In this document: positions 16,047-24,577 of the stretch, piece after piece
How positions within the stretch are numbered: the stretch's first letter is position 1
How the letters are laid out: each line of letters opens with the position of its first letter
Assembly (NCBI GenBank): GCA_963819115.1
Contig: CAWFUR010000001.1
Span: forward strand, 186,001 to 250,000
From: JACVRW01 sp963819115
GTDB lineage: Bacteria > Actinomycetota > Thermoleophilia > Solirubrobacterales > Thermoleophilaceae
DNA length: 64,000 nucleotides
Direction: 5' to 3'
Position numbers and translations under genes: made by a program
Notes under the pieces: generated by a model
Told to the model about the DNA's origin: nothing
Database searches by the model: none
The model's input: only the letters and a program-made list of their open reading frames with translations

Positions 16047-17587
16047 CGGAACACCCAGACCTTGGTCTGCGGCTTGTCGAAGCGCTGCACGAGCCGCCGG
16101 TGGAAGTCGAGCTGGCCCACCACCTTGTTCGTCCGGTCGAAGAAGCGCTTGTTGTCCTGGAAGGAGGCGAGCACGAACACCGGGCTGCCCGCGCGCGGCT
16201 TGGGCTCGCCGAGGCGCAGTGGCCGCTTGCGCAGCTCGGGCGCGTAGTAGTCGAGGACGTAGCGCATGTCGGGCGGCTCGAAGATCACGAGGCTCTTCGG
16301 GGTCGCCGTGTCCTGGATCTGGTGGATCGCGCCGCGGAAGTCGTAGAGGCGGGGGTTGTCGTCATTGGTCTGCTGGTCGGCCAGGCCGAGGAGGAGGGTG
16401 AGGATGATGACGCCCGTGGCCAGCAATCGGGTCTGCGGTCTTCGGATCCATCCGGTCACGAGCCTGGCCACGAGGAGGAACAGGAGCGGTACCGCCACAA
16501 GGAAGTAGCGCACCTCGAAGAGCTCCCGGTCGTAGGCCGCCACGGCGATGAGCAGGACGATCGGGGTCACCGCCGCGGCGGCGAGGATCAGGGTCTGGCG
16601 CGACCCGCCGCGGCCGAGCAGGAGCAGCGAGAGCAGCAGGAGCAGCGGCCACATCGCGGCCAGAAGCTCGGTGATGCTGTCCGGGTGGTAGCCCCAGAGC
16701 GCCCACGCCATGTTCGACACCACGGCGTAGAAGGACAGCGAGTCGTAGGTCCCGTTCGGCGATCCCAGCGCCGAGCCGGCGGAGTCGAACTGCTTGTGCG
16801 CGAACACAAGCAGGGGCACGAGCTGGAGCGCGAGCACCGCCAGCGAATACGCCCATCCCAAGGCGAGGGGTGCCACCGGCTCGCCCGCGCGCCGCCGCTG
16901 GAAGAGGACGGCCACGAAGATCACCTGCTGCACCCCGATCAGCAGCAGGCCGAAGTAGTGGGACCAGAGGAGCGCCGAGGTGGCCAGCATGTACCCGGCC
17001 CAGTTCACCCACCCGCCCGTCCGGAGCACCCGCACCTGCATCCACAGCGCGAGCAGCCCGAACAGGGCCACGAAGGCGTACATCCGCGCCTCCTGGGCGT
17101 ACCAGATCAGGAGCGGTGAGGCAGCGCCGAACGAGGCGGCGACGAGGCCCGTGCGCCGGTCGTACAGCTCGCGCCCGAGCAGGTACATCGCGGGGATCAC
17201 GAGCGTGCCGGCGATCAGCGACGGAAGCCGGACGGCCAGCTCGCCGTCCCCGAATGCCCGCACCGTCAGCCAGAGCACGATGTGGTGGAGAGGCGGATGC
17301 CTGTCCGTGTACTGCAGGTTCTCGAACAGGTCGTGGAAGGAGAGGTTCGCCTGGTGCACGCTGATCGCCTCGTCGAGCCAGAGGCCGCGCGGGATCAGCA
17401 GGCGCAGGGCGAGGCCGGCCGCGGTGATGCCGGCCAGGACGGCCATCGCGACCCTGAGGGTGGTGTCCGGCTCCCCCCGTTGCGGCAGCCGGCCGCGCGG
17501 GCCGAACAGCTCGGCCTCGCGAGCGCCACGGAGGCGCTGCCACAAATTACGCCCGGAGTTCGCTTGCAGCGGCTTTTGCGTTTGCAC
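16043..17587 (-). CDS. GT-C family glycosyltransferase (PMT/ArnT-like)
   Basis: About 514 residues with some eleven membrane helices. The first extracytoplasmic loop carries the catalytic-type acidic motif GLWLDEAISVHQA, followed by HPPLHH, as in polyprenyl-phosphate-sugar dependent GT39/GT83 enzymes. A soluble C-terminal tail (about 430-514) is periplasmic or extracellular. First gene of the glycan operon. GTG 17587 was taken as start; TTG 17596 is also possible. Likely role: decorating the glucan or an anchor lipid with sugar outside the membrane (inference). Confidence 0.85.
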   Translation of the reverse strand: MQTQKPLQANSGRNLWQRLRGAREAELFGPRGRLPQRGEPDTTLRVAMAVLAGITAAGLALRLLIPRGLWLDEAISVHQANLSFHDLFENLQYTDRHPPLHHIVLWLTVRAFGDGELAVRLPSLIAGTLVIPAMYLLGRELYDRRTGLVAASFGAASPLLIWYAQEARMYAFVALFGLLALWMQVRVLRTGGWVNWAGYMLATSALLWSHYFGLLLIGVQQVIFVAVLFQRRRAGEPVAPLALGWAYSLAVLALQLVPLLVFAHKQFDSAGSALGSPNGTYDSLSFYAVVSNMAWALWGYHPDSITELLAAMWPLLLLLSLLLLGRGGSRQTLILAAAAVTPIVLLIAVAAYDRELFEVRYFLVAVPLLFLLVARLVTGWIRRPQTRLLATGVIILTLLLGLADQQTNDDNPRLYDFRGAIHQIQDTATPKSLVIFEPPDMRYVLDYYAPELRKRPLRLGEPKPRAGSPVFVLASFQDNKRFFDRTNKVVGQLDFHRRLVQRFDKPQTKVWVFR

Positions 17588-17715
17588 AGAGACCAAAGGC
17601 CAGGAGGTACGGCCGAAGTGGCACCCTACGAGGTCCGGGGTGGGCGCTCAAGGGGCTCCCGGGTCCTCGACGGATGGCTCTTACGTCCGCGCCTCCCCGC
17701 GGATACGCTTCGCGG

Positions 17716-18141
17716 GTGACGCCCGCCCCCGCCGAGTTCTCCGCGCAGCTCGGGCGGCTCGCGCTGTTTGCCGATCTGCCGGAGCCCGAGCTCGAGGCGA
17801 TCGCCCAGAGCGGCGACGAGGTGTCCTTCGGGTCGGGCGAGTGGATCATCCGCCAGGGCGATCCCCAGTCCGCGGTCTACTTCATCGTCGAGGGAGAGGT
17901 GGCGGTGGTGATCGACGACGAGGACCGCCGCATCCTGCCGAAGGGCAGCTTCTTCGGGGAGGTCTCGGTTCTCCTGGACGAGCCGGCCAGCGCCTCGGTG
18001 GTGACCCGGGCGCCCGTGAGCTGCCTGGTGGTCCCCGGCTCGGAGGTCCAGGACTTCCTGGTCTCCCACCCGCAGGTGATGTTCGGGATCCTGAAGGCCG
18101 AGGCGCGTCGCCTCAGAACCGCGTCGGAGAGCCGCATCTGA
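17716..18141 (+). CDS. cyclic nucleotide-binding-fold protein
   Basis: A 141-residue stand-alone CNB domain (VSFGSGEWIIRQGD, then FFIVEGEVAV-type strand, GSFFGEVSVLLDEPASASV). The phosphate-binding cassette keeps FGE but has alanine where cAMP-binding proteins have the phosphate-contacting arginine (EPASASV against the usual xPRxAT), so cAMP binding is doubtful. GTG 17716 is favoured because it starts the domain; ATG 17674 would add 14 residues. Its TGA overlaps the ATG of the GH15 gene by one base (TGATG), so the two are coupled. Divergent from the glycan operon. Confidence 0.8.
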   Translation: MTPAPAEFSAQLGRLALFADLPEPELEAIAQSGDEVSFGSGEWIIRQGDPQSAVYFIVEGEVAVVIDDEDRRILPKGSFFGEVSVLLDEPASASVVTRAPVSCLVVPGSEVQDFLVSHPQVMFGILKAEARRLRTASESRI

Positions 18142-19985
18142 TGGAGGTCGAGCAGGAGACGCACGAGGTGCCGGGCGCGGCGCGCCCCGGATATCTCCCG
18201 ATCGCCGAGCACGGGATCATCGGGGACCTCCACACCGCGGCGCTCGTGGGCACCGACGGCACGATCGACTGGTACTGCTGCCCGCACTTCGACTCCCCAA
18301 GCGTCTTCGCAGCGATCCTCGACCGCAAGCTGGGGGGCTACTACCGCATCGCTCCGGCCACGGAGGGATGGACGTCGAAGCAGCTCTACTTCCCGGACAC
18401 GAACGTGCTCATGACCCGGTTTCTCACCCGCGGCGGCGTGGGTGAGGTGCAGGACTTCATGCCGATCCACGACGCGCCCGGGAGCGTCTACCGGCACCGT
18501 CTCATCCGGCGCGTGCTCGGGGTGCGGGGGGAGCTGACCTTCCGGGTCGAGGTGGAGCCCCGCTTCAACTACGGGCGGGATCCGCACAGCATCGTGTTCC
18601 ACGAGAACGGCGTCGTCTTCCGCTCGACTGAGATCTCGCTGGCGCTCGAGACGGCCACGCCGCTGAAACCCACCGCAGACGGGGTCAGCTGCGAGATCAC
18701 CCTCTCCCCGGGGGACAGCGTTACCTTCGTGCTCGAGCGGGTGCCCGAGGACTACGTGCCGCGCCCCTATTCGGAGGACGAGACGCGCGAAGCGCTCGAC
18801 CGGACGCTCGAGTACTGGCGCCAGTGGCTGGCCAGGTCCCGCTACCAGGGGCGCTGGCGCGAGATGGTGCACCGCTCCGCGCTCACGCTCAAGCTGCTCA
18901 CCTTCCGGCCCACGGGCGGCATCGTGGCCGCACCCACCACGAGCCTCCCCGAGCAGCTCGGCGGGGGCCGCAACTGGGACTACCGCTACACCTGGATCCG
19001 GGACGCCGCGTTCTCGCTCTACGCCCTCCTGAGGCTGGGCTTCACCGAGGAGGCCGCGGCGTTCGGCGAGTGGCTCCAGGAGCGCTTCAGCGAGCACCGG
19101 CCCGAGGGCAACGGACCGCTCCAGATCATGTACGGGATCGATGGCCGCTCGAAGCTCGAGGAGGAGGTCCTCGATCACCTGGAGGGCTACCAGGGCTCCG
19201 CGCCAGTGCGGATCGGGAACGGCGCCGCGGATCAGCTTCAGCTCGACATCTACGGGGAGCTGATCGACTCCGTCTACCACTACAGCCGCCATGGCTCGCC
19301 CATCGACCACGAGGCGTGGGTCAACCTCTCCCGCGTCATCGAATGGATCTGCGAGAACTGGGATCAGGCCGACGAGGGCATCTGGGAGGAGCGCGGAGGC
19401 CGCAAGCACTACACGTACTCGCGCCTCATGTCCTGGGTGGGCCTGGAACGCGCGGTGAAGATGGCCGTCGAGCGCGGGCTGCCGGCCGATCTGGCGAAGT
19501 GGCAGGCTTCCCGCGACCAGATCTACCACCAGATCATGGCCCGGGGCTGGCACGAGGAGCGCCAGGCGTTCGTCCAGCACTACGACACCGAGTTCCTCGA
19601 CGCCTCCGTGCTTCTCATGCCGCTGATGAACTTCGTCGCCCCAACCGACAAACGCTGGCTCTCGACGCTCGACGCCATGTCACGCGAGCTCGTGAGCGAC
19701 AGCCTCGTCTACCGGTACAACCTCGAGGCCTCCCCCGACGGGCTCGAGGGCGAGGAGGGCACCTTCTCCATATGCACGTTCTGGTACGTGGAGGCACTCG
19801 CGCGCTCCGGCCGGGTGGACGAGGCCCGGCTGGCGTTCGAGAAGATGCTCACCTACGCGAACCACCTCGGTCTCTACGCCGAGGAGATCGGCCTCACCGG
19901 CGAGGCGCTGGGGAACTTCCCCCAGGCCTTCACGCACCTGGCGCTGATCCGCGCCGCGTTCGTGCTCGACCAACAACTCGGATAA
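18141..19985 (+). CDS. GH15 family hydrolase (trehalase/glucoamylase-like)
   Basis: A 614-residue cytosolic GH15 enzyme with an N-terminal beta-sandwich and a C-terminal (alpha/alpha)6 barrel. Conserved segments include GGGRNWDYRYTWIRDAAF, WEERGGRKHYTYSR with the presumed acid glutamate, and GLYAEEIGLTGEALGNFPQA with the presumed base. Many actinobacterial members with this HGIIGDLHTAALVG start act as trehalases, so trehalose is the most likely substrate. ATG overlaps the preceding CNB gene's stop. It ends 13 bp before the convergent kinase gene. Confidence 0.9.
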   Translation: MEVEQETHEVPGAARPGYLPIAEHGIIGDLHTAALVGTDGTIDWYCCPHFDSPSVFAAILDRKLGGYYRIAPATEGWTSKQLYFPDTNVLMTRFLTRGGVGEVQDFMPIHDAPGSVYRHRLIRRVLGVRGELTFRVEVEPRFNYGRDPHSIVFHENGVVFRSTEISLALETATPLKPTADGVSCEITLSPGDSVTFVLERVPEDYVPRPYSEDETREALDRTLEYWRQWLARSRYQGRWREMVHRSALTLKLLTFRPTGGIVAAPTTSLPEQLGGGRNWDYRYTWIRDAAFSLYALLRLGFTEEAAAFGEWLQERFSEHRPEGNGPLQIMYGIDGRSKLEEEVLDHLEGYQGSAPVRIGNGAADQLQLDIYGELIDSVYHYSRHGSPIDHEAWVNLSRVIEWICENWDQADEGIWEERGGRKHYTYSRLMSWVGLERAVKMAVERGLPADLAKWQASRDQIYHQIMARGWHEERQAFVQHYDTEFLDASVLLMPLMNFVAPTDKRWLSTLDAMSRELVSDSLVYRYNLEASPDGLEGEEGTFSICTFWYVEALARSGRVDEARLAFEKMLTYANHLGLYAEEIGLTGEALGNFPQAFTHLALIRAAFVLDQQLG

Positions 19986-19998
19986 CCGCCGCTGAGCC

Positions 19999-21954
19999 CT
20001 ACGGTCGTATCCGGGTGACGGTGTCGCTCGCGTTGTTGCTCACCCAGAGGGACCCGGCGCCGGCGGCGATGCTCACCGGCCCCTTCCCCACCGGGATGGC
20101 CGGCCCAGCCGTCGTTCCCGTCTTCGGGTCGATGCGGCTCACCGAGTTGCCGCCCTCGTTCACCACCCAGAGGAAGCCGTCCGCCACCGCCATGTCCTTG
20201 GGGCGATCCCCCACCTCGATTGGCCGGCCCACCACCTTCCCGGATCTCGGGTCGAGCCGCGTCACCGTGTCGTCACCCACGCTCGACACCCACACGTAGC
20301 CGAGACCCTCGGTCACTCCGCGGACGTTCCTCCCCACCCCCGGGGTCTGGCCGCGGACCTCGCCCGACTCTGGATCGATGCGCGTGACGGTGCCACTCAG
20401 GCTGTTGGTGACCCAGACGTAGCGGGCGCCCGCGAATATCCCGATCGGCTTGTTCTGAACGCCGATGGGCTCGCCGTCCGGCGCCTCCGACACCCGGTCG
20501 ATCCGGCTGACGCTGTCGCCGTCCCCGTTGGCCACCCACAGGAGCCGCGATCCGGGTGAGATGCCCTCGGGTCCGGCGCCCACCGGAATCGTCGTGCCGG
20601 CGCCGGGGCTCGCCCCGGCATTGAGGCGGGTCACGGTCCCGTCGTCGGTGTTGGTGACCCACACCGAGCCGTCGGCGACCACCACGCTGTCGGGATTGCG
20701 GCCCACGGGCACCGGCGCCCCGGTGGCCCTGTTGGTCCCGGCATCGATCCGCGTGAGCGCGTCTCCCCCGGAATTGGCCACCCACACGGTGTTGCCGTTC
20801 ACGGTCAGCCCGTCCGGGCCGTTGCCGGCCGGGATCGTGGCCGCCGCCTTCGGAGGGGCCGCCGGCGTGTTCCCGTCGTCCCCGGAGAACACTCCGGCCG
20901 CCGCGAGGATTCCTCCCACGACGCCGAGGCCAACAAGCGCCGCGAGCGCCACCGGCAGCGCACGGCTCCGGCGGTGCTCCGGGGACGGAACATACGGGGG
21001 CGCCGCGGGGACCTGTGGAGGGGGTGGCTGCGGCGAGGGCGCTTCCGGGACGCGCCCGGGCGCCGTGGGCGCCGCCGGTCCGATCGCAAGGCTGCTCTCC
21101 GGCTGCGACGGGTCGTTGCCCGTGAGCGCAGCGCGCGCGGCGCGGCCAAGGTCGCCCGCCGATGGATAGCGACGGCCGGCGTCCTTCGCGAGCGCCCTCG
21201 TGATCACCGCGTCCAGGCCCACCGGCGTGCCGGGAACGGTCTTGGCGGCGCTGGGCGGCGGGTCGTGCAGGTGCGCGTACATCTTCGCCACCTCGCTGTC
21301 CCGGTCGTACGGTGGCCGGCCGGTGAGCGCGTGGAAGAGCAGGCATCCGAGCGCATACACATCCGCACGGGCGTCGGCCGGCTCGCCCATGATCTGCTCC
21401 GGCGGCATGTAGTCCGGGGTGCCCACGAAGTGTCCCGCCTGGGTGAGGGCGGTGGTCGACGAGGTCCGCTTGGTCAGGCCGAAATCGGTGAGAAAGGCGT
21501 GCTCCCGGCCGCGGGTTTCGGTGAGCATGACGTTCGCGGGCTTCACGTCGCGGTGCACCAGGCCCCCGGCGTGCGCCGCGTCGAGCGCGTCCCCGAGCTG
21601 CTCCACGATCGGCACGATGCGCGCCGGCTCGAGTCGTTCCTCGTTCGCGATCAGGGAGCGCAGGTCGGTGCCCTCGACCCAGCGCATGGCGATGAACAGC
21701 CGCCCCTCCGACTCCCCCGCCTCGTAGACGGGAATCACGTTGGGATGGTCTATCGACGCCGAGAGACGGGACTCACGCTCGAAGCGGGCGCGGAAGTCCC
21801 CGTCGCCCGCGAGCTCCGGCGCGATCACCTTCAGAGCAGCCGGGCGGCCCAGCATCAGCTGGGTGGCGCGGTAGACCCGGCCCATCCCGCCCTTCCCGGC
21901 CAGGCTCTCTATCCGATAGCCGGCAAAGACCGAGCCAATCGTGACCTCGGCCAT
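19999..21954 (-). CDS. transmembrane Ser/Thr kinase with extracellular 7-repeat beta-propeller
   Basis: A 651-residue receptor-like kinase. Kinase domain about 10-275 (GKGGMGRVYRA, AALKVI, HRDVKPAN, DFGLTK), proline-rich juxtamembrane linker, one membrane helix near 335-362, then an extracellular propeller. Seven repeats of about 42 residues each show the pattern WV.N...TVTRID (for example VWVTNTDDGTVTRL, VWVSSVGDDTVTRL), like YVTN/virginiamycin-B-lyase or NHL propellers. The plan parallels mycobacterial PknD, whose propeller is an extracellular sensor. It lies 94 bp downstream of another kinase gene on the same strand. Confidence 0.92.
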   Translation of the reverse strand: MAEVTIGSVFAGYRIESLAGKGGMGRVYRATQLMLGRPAALKVIAPELAGDGDFRARFERESRLSASIDHPNVIPVYEAGESEGRLFIAMRWVEGTDLRSLIANEERLEPARIVPIVEQLGDALDAAHAGGLVHRDVKPANVMLTETRGREHAFLTDFGLTKRTSSTTALTQAGHFVGTPDYMPPEQIMGEPADARADVYALGCLLFHALTGRPPYDRDSEVAKMYAHLHDPPPSAAKTVPGTPVGLDAVITRALAKDAGRRYPSAGDLGRAARAALTGNDPSQPESSLAIGPAAPTAPGRVPEAPSPQPPPPQVPAAPPYVPSPEHRRSRALPVALAALVGLGVVGGILAAAGVFSGDDGNTPAAPPKAAATIPAGNGPDGLTVNGNTVWVANSGGDALTRIDAGTNRATGAPVPVGRNPDSVVVADGSVWVTNTDDGTVTRLNAGASPGAGTTIPVGAGPEGISPGSRLLWVANGDGDSVSRIDRVSEAPDGEPIGVQNKPIGIFAGARYVWVTNSLSGTVTRIDPESGEVRGQTPGVGRNVRGVTEGLGYVWVSSVGDDTVTRLDPRSGKVVGRPIEVGDRPKDMAVADGFLWVVNEGGNSVSRIDPKTGTTAGPAIPVGKGPVSIAAGAGSLWVSNNASDTVTRIRP

Positions 21955-21998
21955 GGCCGCTCAATATAGGCCCCGCGACGAGCGCGGCCCGATCGTCA

Positions 21999-22040
21999 GC
22001 GAGGAGCGCAGCCTGATCGGTGATCAGGCGAGCACCGCAG
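21999..22040 (-). repeat. dispersed 3' hairpin element, copy 5
   Basis: Sense on the minus strand, 8 nt after the stop of the CHRD-kinase gene: CTGCGGTGCTC, stem GCCTGATC, loop ACC, stem GATCAGGC, then TGCGCTCCTCGC. The stem is perfect and differs from copies 1-2 by a compensated C-G to T-A change. Confidence 0.8.
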
Positions 22041-22048
22041 GGACGTTC

Positions 22049-24010
22049 TTAAACCGTTCCGATGCCCCGCAGATGGCAGATCAGGCTGTTGGTGCCGGGC
22101 GGGAGGCCCATCGACGCGGTGTAGACCTGCGGCCCGCCGGGGCCCTTGTTCGCGCTCTGCTGAGCGGCGCGGCCCGCCAGCAACTCGCCGCACAGCGCGG
22201 GCGCGGTGGCCTCGCCGGACAGGGCCGGGTTGAGGTCGCTGCCCCCCAGCGTGTCGTCGTAGGTCCCGTTGCCGTTGTAGTCGATGCCGTGGATCACGAT
22301 CGCGGCCAGGTTCTTGCGGACGAAGCGAAGGGTCCTGGGCCGGAGCCTGATCGTGCGCTTGTACTTGATGTTGCCGGTCTGCGGGAAGCGCGGAAACTCG
22401 AGGATGCTCGCCACGCCGATGTCGCCCCGCGTGGTCAGGGCAACGCGCGGATGACCGTAGAACGATGCCCCGTCGAGGGTGCTGATCGACAGGTGCCCGT
22501 TGTGGTCGTGCGCGGCCTCCACGGTCGGGCACTCGCCCTTATCACCCGCGTGGATGTGCATCGCGTGGGGCGCGTTGTTCAGCAGCCCGTTCGTGGTGAG
22601 GCTGACCGTCGCGACGTTGCCGTTGAGCGTCAGCGTGGTCTTGCCGAGTCCGTCCACCTTGTTGGTGGGCACCGGGCTCAGGGTCGCCGGCACGCGCTCG
22701 CCCGCGGGCTTGCTGCTGCCGCCGTCGTCCGAGCTGCCGGTGAGGACCACCACGGCCCCCGCGATGGCGCATGCGGCCACCACCACGCCGGCCACCACCG
22801 GCCAGCGGCGCTTGCCGGGCTTTGACGCCGCGCCACCGGGAGGTCCGGGACTTATCGGCGCTGCCGCAGCAGCGGGCACGGGGCTCTGGGGCGGAACGCC
22901 CCCACCCGCGGCTGGTGGAGTCGCGGCCGGCGGCGGGGGCGTGGCCCCGGCGCCGTCGAAGGCGGGAGCGGCTGTGGCGTCGGGCGGTGGCGTGGCCGCG
23001 CCCGCCGCCGCGGCGCCGGCGCCTGCGGCCGCCATTCCGGGAGCGCGGGTGGGCTCCGCGATGAACAGGTCGTGTTTGCTGGCCTCCGCAGGCGAGAGGC
23101 TCGTGGCCGCGCGGGTCTCCTGAAGGCCGCCCGACGCGAGCTGGGCGTCCTGCGCCGCAATGGCACGGTCCACCGCGGCGGCCAGATCGCTGGCCCTCGG
23201 GAACCGCTCGTCGGGGTCCTTCGCGGTGGCACGCGCCACCACCTCGTCGAAGTCCTTCACGAGCTCCGGCCGGGCGAGGCTCGGCGAGGGCGGCGGATCG
23301 GTTACGTGCGCCCACAGCTTGGCCATGTCGTTGTCCTTGGGGAAGGCAACGCTGCCGGTGAGCATCTCGTAGAGCACGCAGCCCAGGGAGTAGATGTCGG
23401 CGCGGCCGTCCACCTTTCCGGCCTGGATCTGCTCCGGCGCCACGTAGTCCGGTGTGCCCACCCAGGCCCCGGGCCGCGTGAGGCTCCCCGCCGACCCCAG
23501 CCGCTTGGTCAGGCCGAAGTCCGTGAGGTACACGTGCTCGTGCTCGCCCGAGCCGCTCAGGAGGATGTTGCCCGGCTTCACGTCGCGGTGCACGAGCCCA
23601 CGCTCGTGGGCGGCATCCAGCGCAGCGGCCACCGCGGTGGTGATCCTCCCGACACGGGGCAGGTCCAGCTGGCCCTGGTCCACGACCTTGCGCAGGTTGG
23701 TGCCCGGCACGAAGCGCATGGCCAGGTAGAGCACGCCCTCGAACTCGCCGCCCCGGTGGATGGGCACGATGTTCGGATGCTCCAGCGACGCCGCCAGCCT
23801 GGCCTCCACCTTGAAGCGCGCGACCGCGTCCGGGTTCTGGGTGTGCTCGGGCGCGATGATCTTCAGCGCCACGGTGCGGTCGAGGTCCGGGTCGGCGGCC
23901 TTGTAGACGACACCCATGCCGCCGCGGTCCAGCTGACCCTCGATGCGGTATCCGGCGAACAGCGAGCCTCGTTCGAGTCTCGTTACGCGATCGACGGCGT
24001 CATCCAACAT
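22049..24010 (-). CDS. transmembrane Ser/Thr kinase with extracellular CHRD-like domain
   Basis: A 653-residue receptor-like kinase. Kinase domain about 18-285 (DRGGMGVVYKA, ALKIIAPE, HRDVKPGN, DFGLTK), a long Ala/Pro/Gly-rich linker to about 400, a membrane helix near 405-427, and a 200-residue extracellular domain rich in histidine (APHAMHIHAGDKGECP, HDHNGHLS, YGHPRVAL). That domain resembles CHRD or Cu/Zn-superoxide-dismutase-like folds, which suggests metal binding, but I rate this only moderate. ATG 24010 follows GAGGTGGGAA. It is divergent from the ArsR gene. Confidence 0.86.
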   Translation of the reverse strand: MLDDAVDRVTRLERGSLFAGYRIEGQLDRGGMGVVYKAADPDLDRTVALKIIAPEHTQNPDAVARFKVEARLAASLEHPNIVPIHRGGEFEGVLYLAMRFVPGTNLRKVVDQGQLDLPRVGRITTAVAAALDAAHERGLVHRDVKPGNILLSGSGEHEHVYLTDFGLTKRLGSAGSLTRPGAWVGTPDYVAPEQIQAGKVDGRADIYSLGCVLYEMLTGSVAFPKDNDMAKLWAHVTDPPPSPSLARPELVKDFDEVVARATAKDPDERFPRASDLAAAVDRAIAAQDAQLASGGLQETRAATSLSPAEASKHDLFIAEPTRAPGMAAAGAGAAAAGAATPPPDATAAPAFDGAGATPPPPAATPPAAGGGVPPQSPVPAAAAAPISPGPPGGAASKPGKRRWPVVAGVVVAACAIAGAVVVLTGSSDDGGSSKPAGERVPATLSPVPTNKVDGLGKTTLTLNGNVATVSLTTNGLLNNAPHAMHIHAGDKGECPTVEAAHDHNGHLSISTLDGASFYGHPRVALTTRGDIGVASILEFPRFPQTGNIKYKRTIRLRPRTLRFVRKNLAAIVIHGIDYNGNGTYDDTLGGSDLNPALSGEATAPALCGELLAGRAAQQSANKGPGGPQVYTASMGLPPGTNSLICHLRGIGTV

Positions 24011-24195
24011 TTCCCACCTCTGTCAAAGAAGGTTTCCCCCGGCCAGATCGCGCATGATACGCCCAACGGGGTCGCCGGACCGAGGTTGTCCTAGCGGCGC
24101 CGATCATAGAGCGGCTGGAGCGACTCCTGTGTGACAACCATCCCGGTTTGCGGCCGCTCGCGCAAGGGGCTGCCGGCCTCCTATCGCGCGCGCCG

Positions 24196-24219
24196 CTACA
24201 TAGTTGTACAACGATGTAG
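24196..24219. promoter_or_regulatory. ArsR operator palindrome
   Basis: 24-bp near-perfect palindrome with 12-bp arms CTACATAGTTGT and ACAACGATGTAG, one mismatched pair. It ends 16 bp before the ArsR ATG, the classic place for autorepression of an ArsR operon. It also lies upstream of the divergent kinase gene, 186 bp from its start. Confidence 0.75.
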
Positions 24220-24235
24220 TGGTAGACTTGCCCTG

Positions 24236-24577
24236 ATGAAGACGCCGCACCCCCTTCCCGAGCCCCTGGTCCGCCTGATCGCGGAGCGTTTTCGCGTCCT
24301 CGGCGAGCCACTGCGCATCAGGCTGCTCGACGCGCTGCGTGACGGCGACAGGACGGTGGGTGAGCTGACCGACGTGCTCGGCTCCTCCCAGCAGAACGTG
24401 TCCAAGCACCTCGGCGTGCTCCATCAGGCAGGCCTGATCGACCGCACCAAGGAGGGCACGTTCGTCCGCTATGCCATCACCGACCCGTGGGTGTTCGAGC
24501 TCTGCGACCTGGTCTGCGGAAGCCTTCGCCAGCACGTCAGCGAACTCGACCGGCTCCTCGCAGGAGACACGAGATGA
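24236..24577 (+). CDS. ArsR family transcriptional regulator
   Basis: A 113-residue winged helix-turn-helix repressor (RFRVLGEPLRIRLLDAL, then SSQQNVSKHLGVLHQAGLI as the recognition region and GTFVRYAI as the wing). The family's metal-binding cysteine pair ELCVCDL is not present, and the only cysteines are near the C-terminus (LCDLVC), so an inducer other than arsenite is possible. ATG 24236 is used because the upstream part of the open frame is the operator. It overlaps the OsmC gene by 4 bp (ATGA) and should regulate it. Confidence 0.9.
   Translation: MKTPHPLPEPLVRLIAERFRVLGEPLRIRLLDALRDGDRTVGELTDVLGSSQQNVSKHLGVLHQAGLIDRTKEGTFVRYAITDPWVFELCDLVCGSLRQHVSELDRLLAGDTR

Noticed and set aside
15210..16247. 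Long plus-strand open frame opposite the glycan operon
   Set aside because: Composition is that of a shadow frame; the BcsA-like and GT-C genes with intact motifs are on the other strand.
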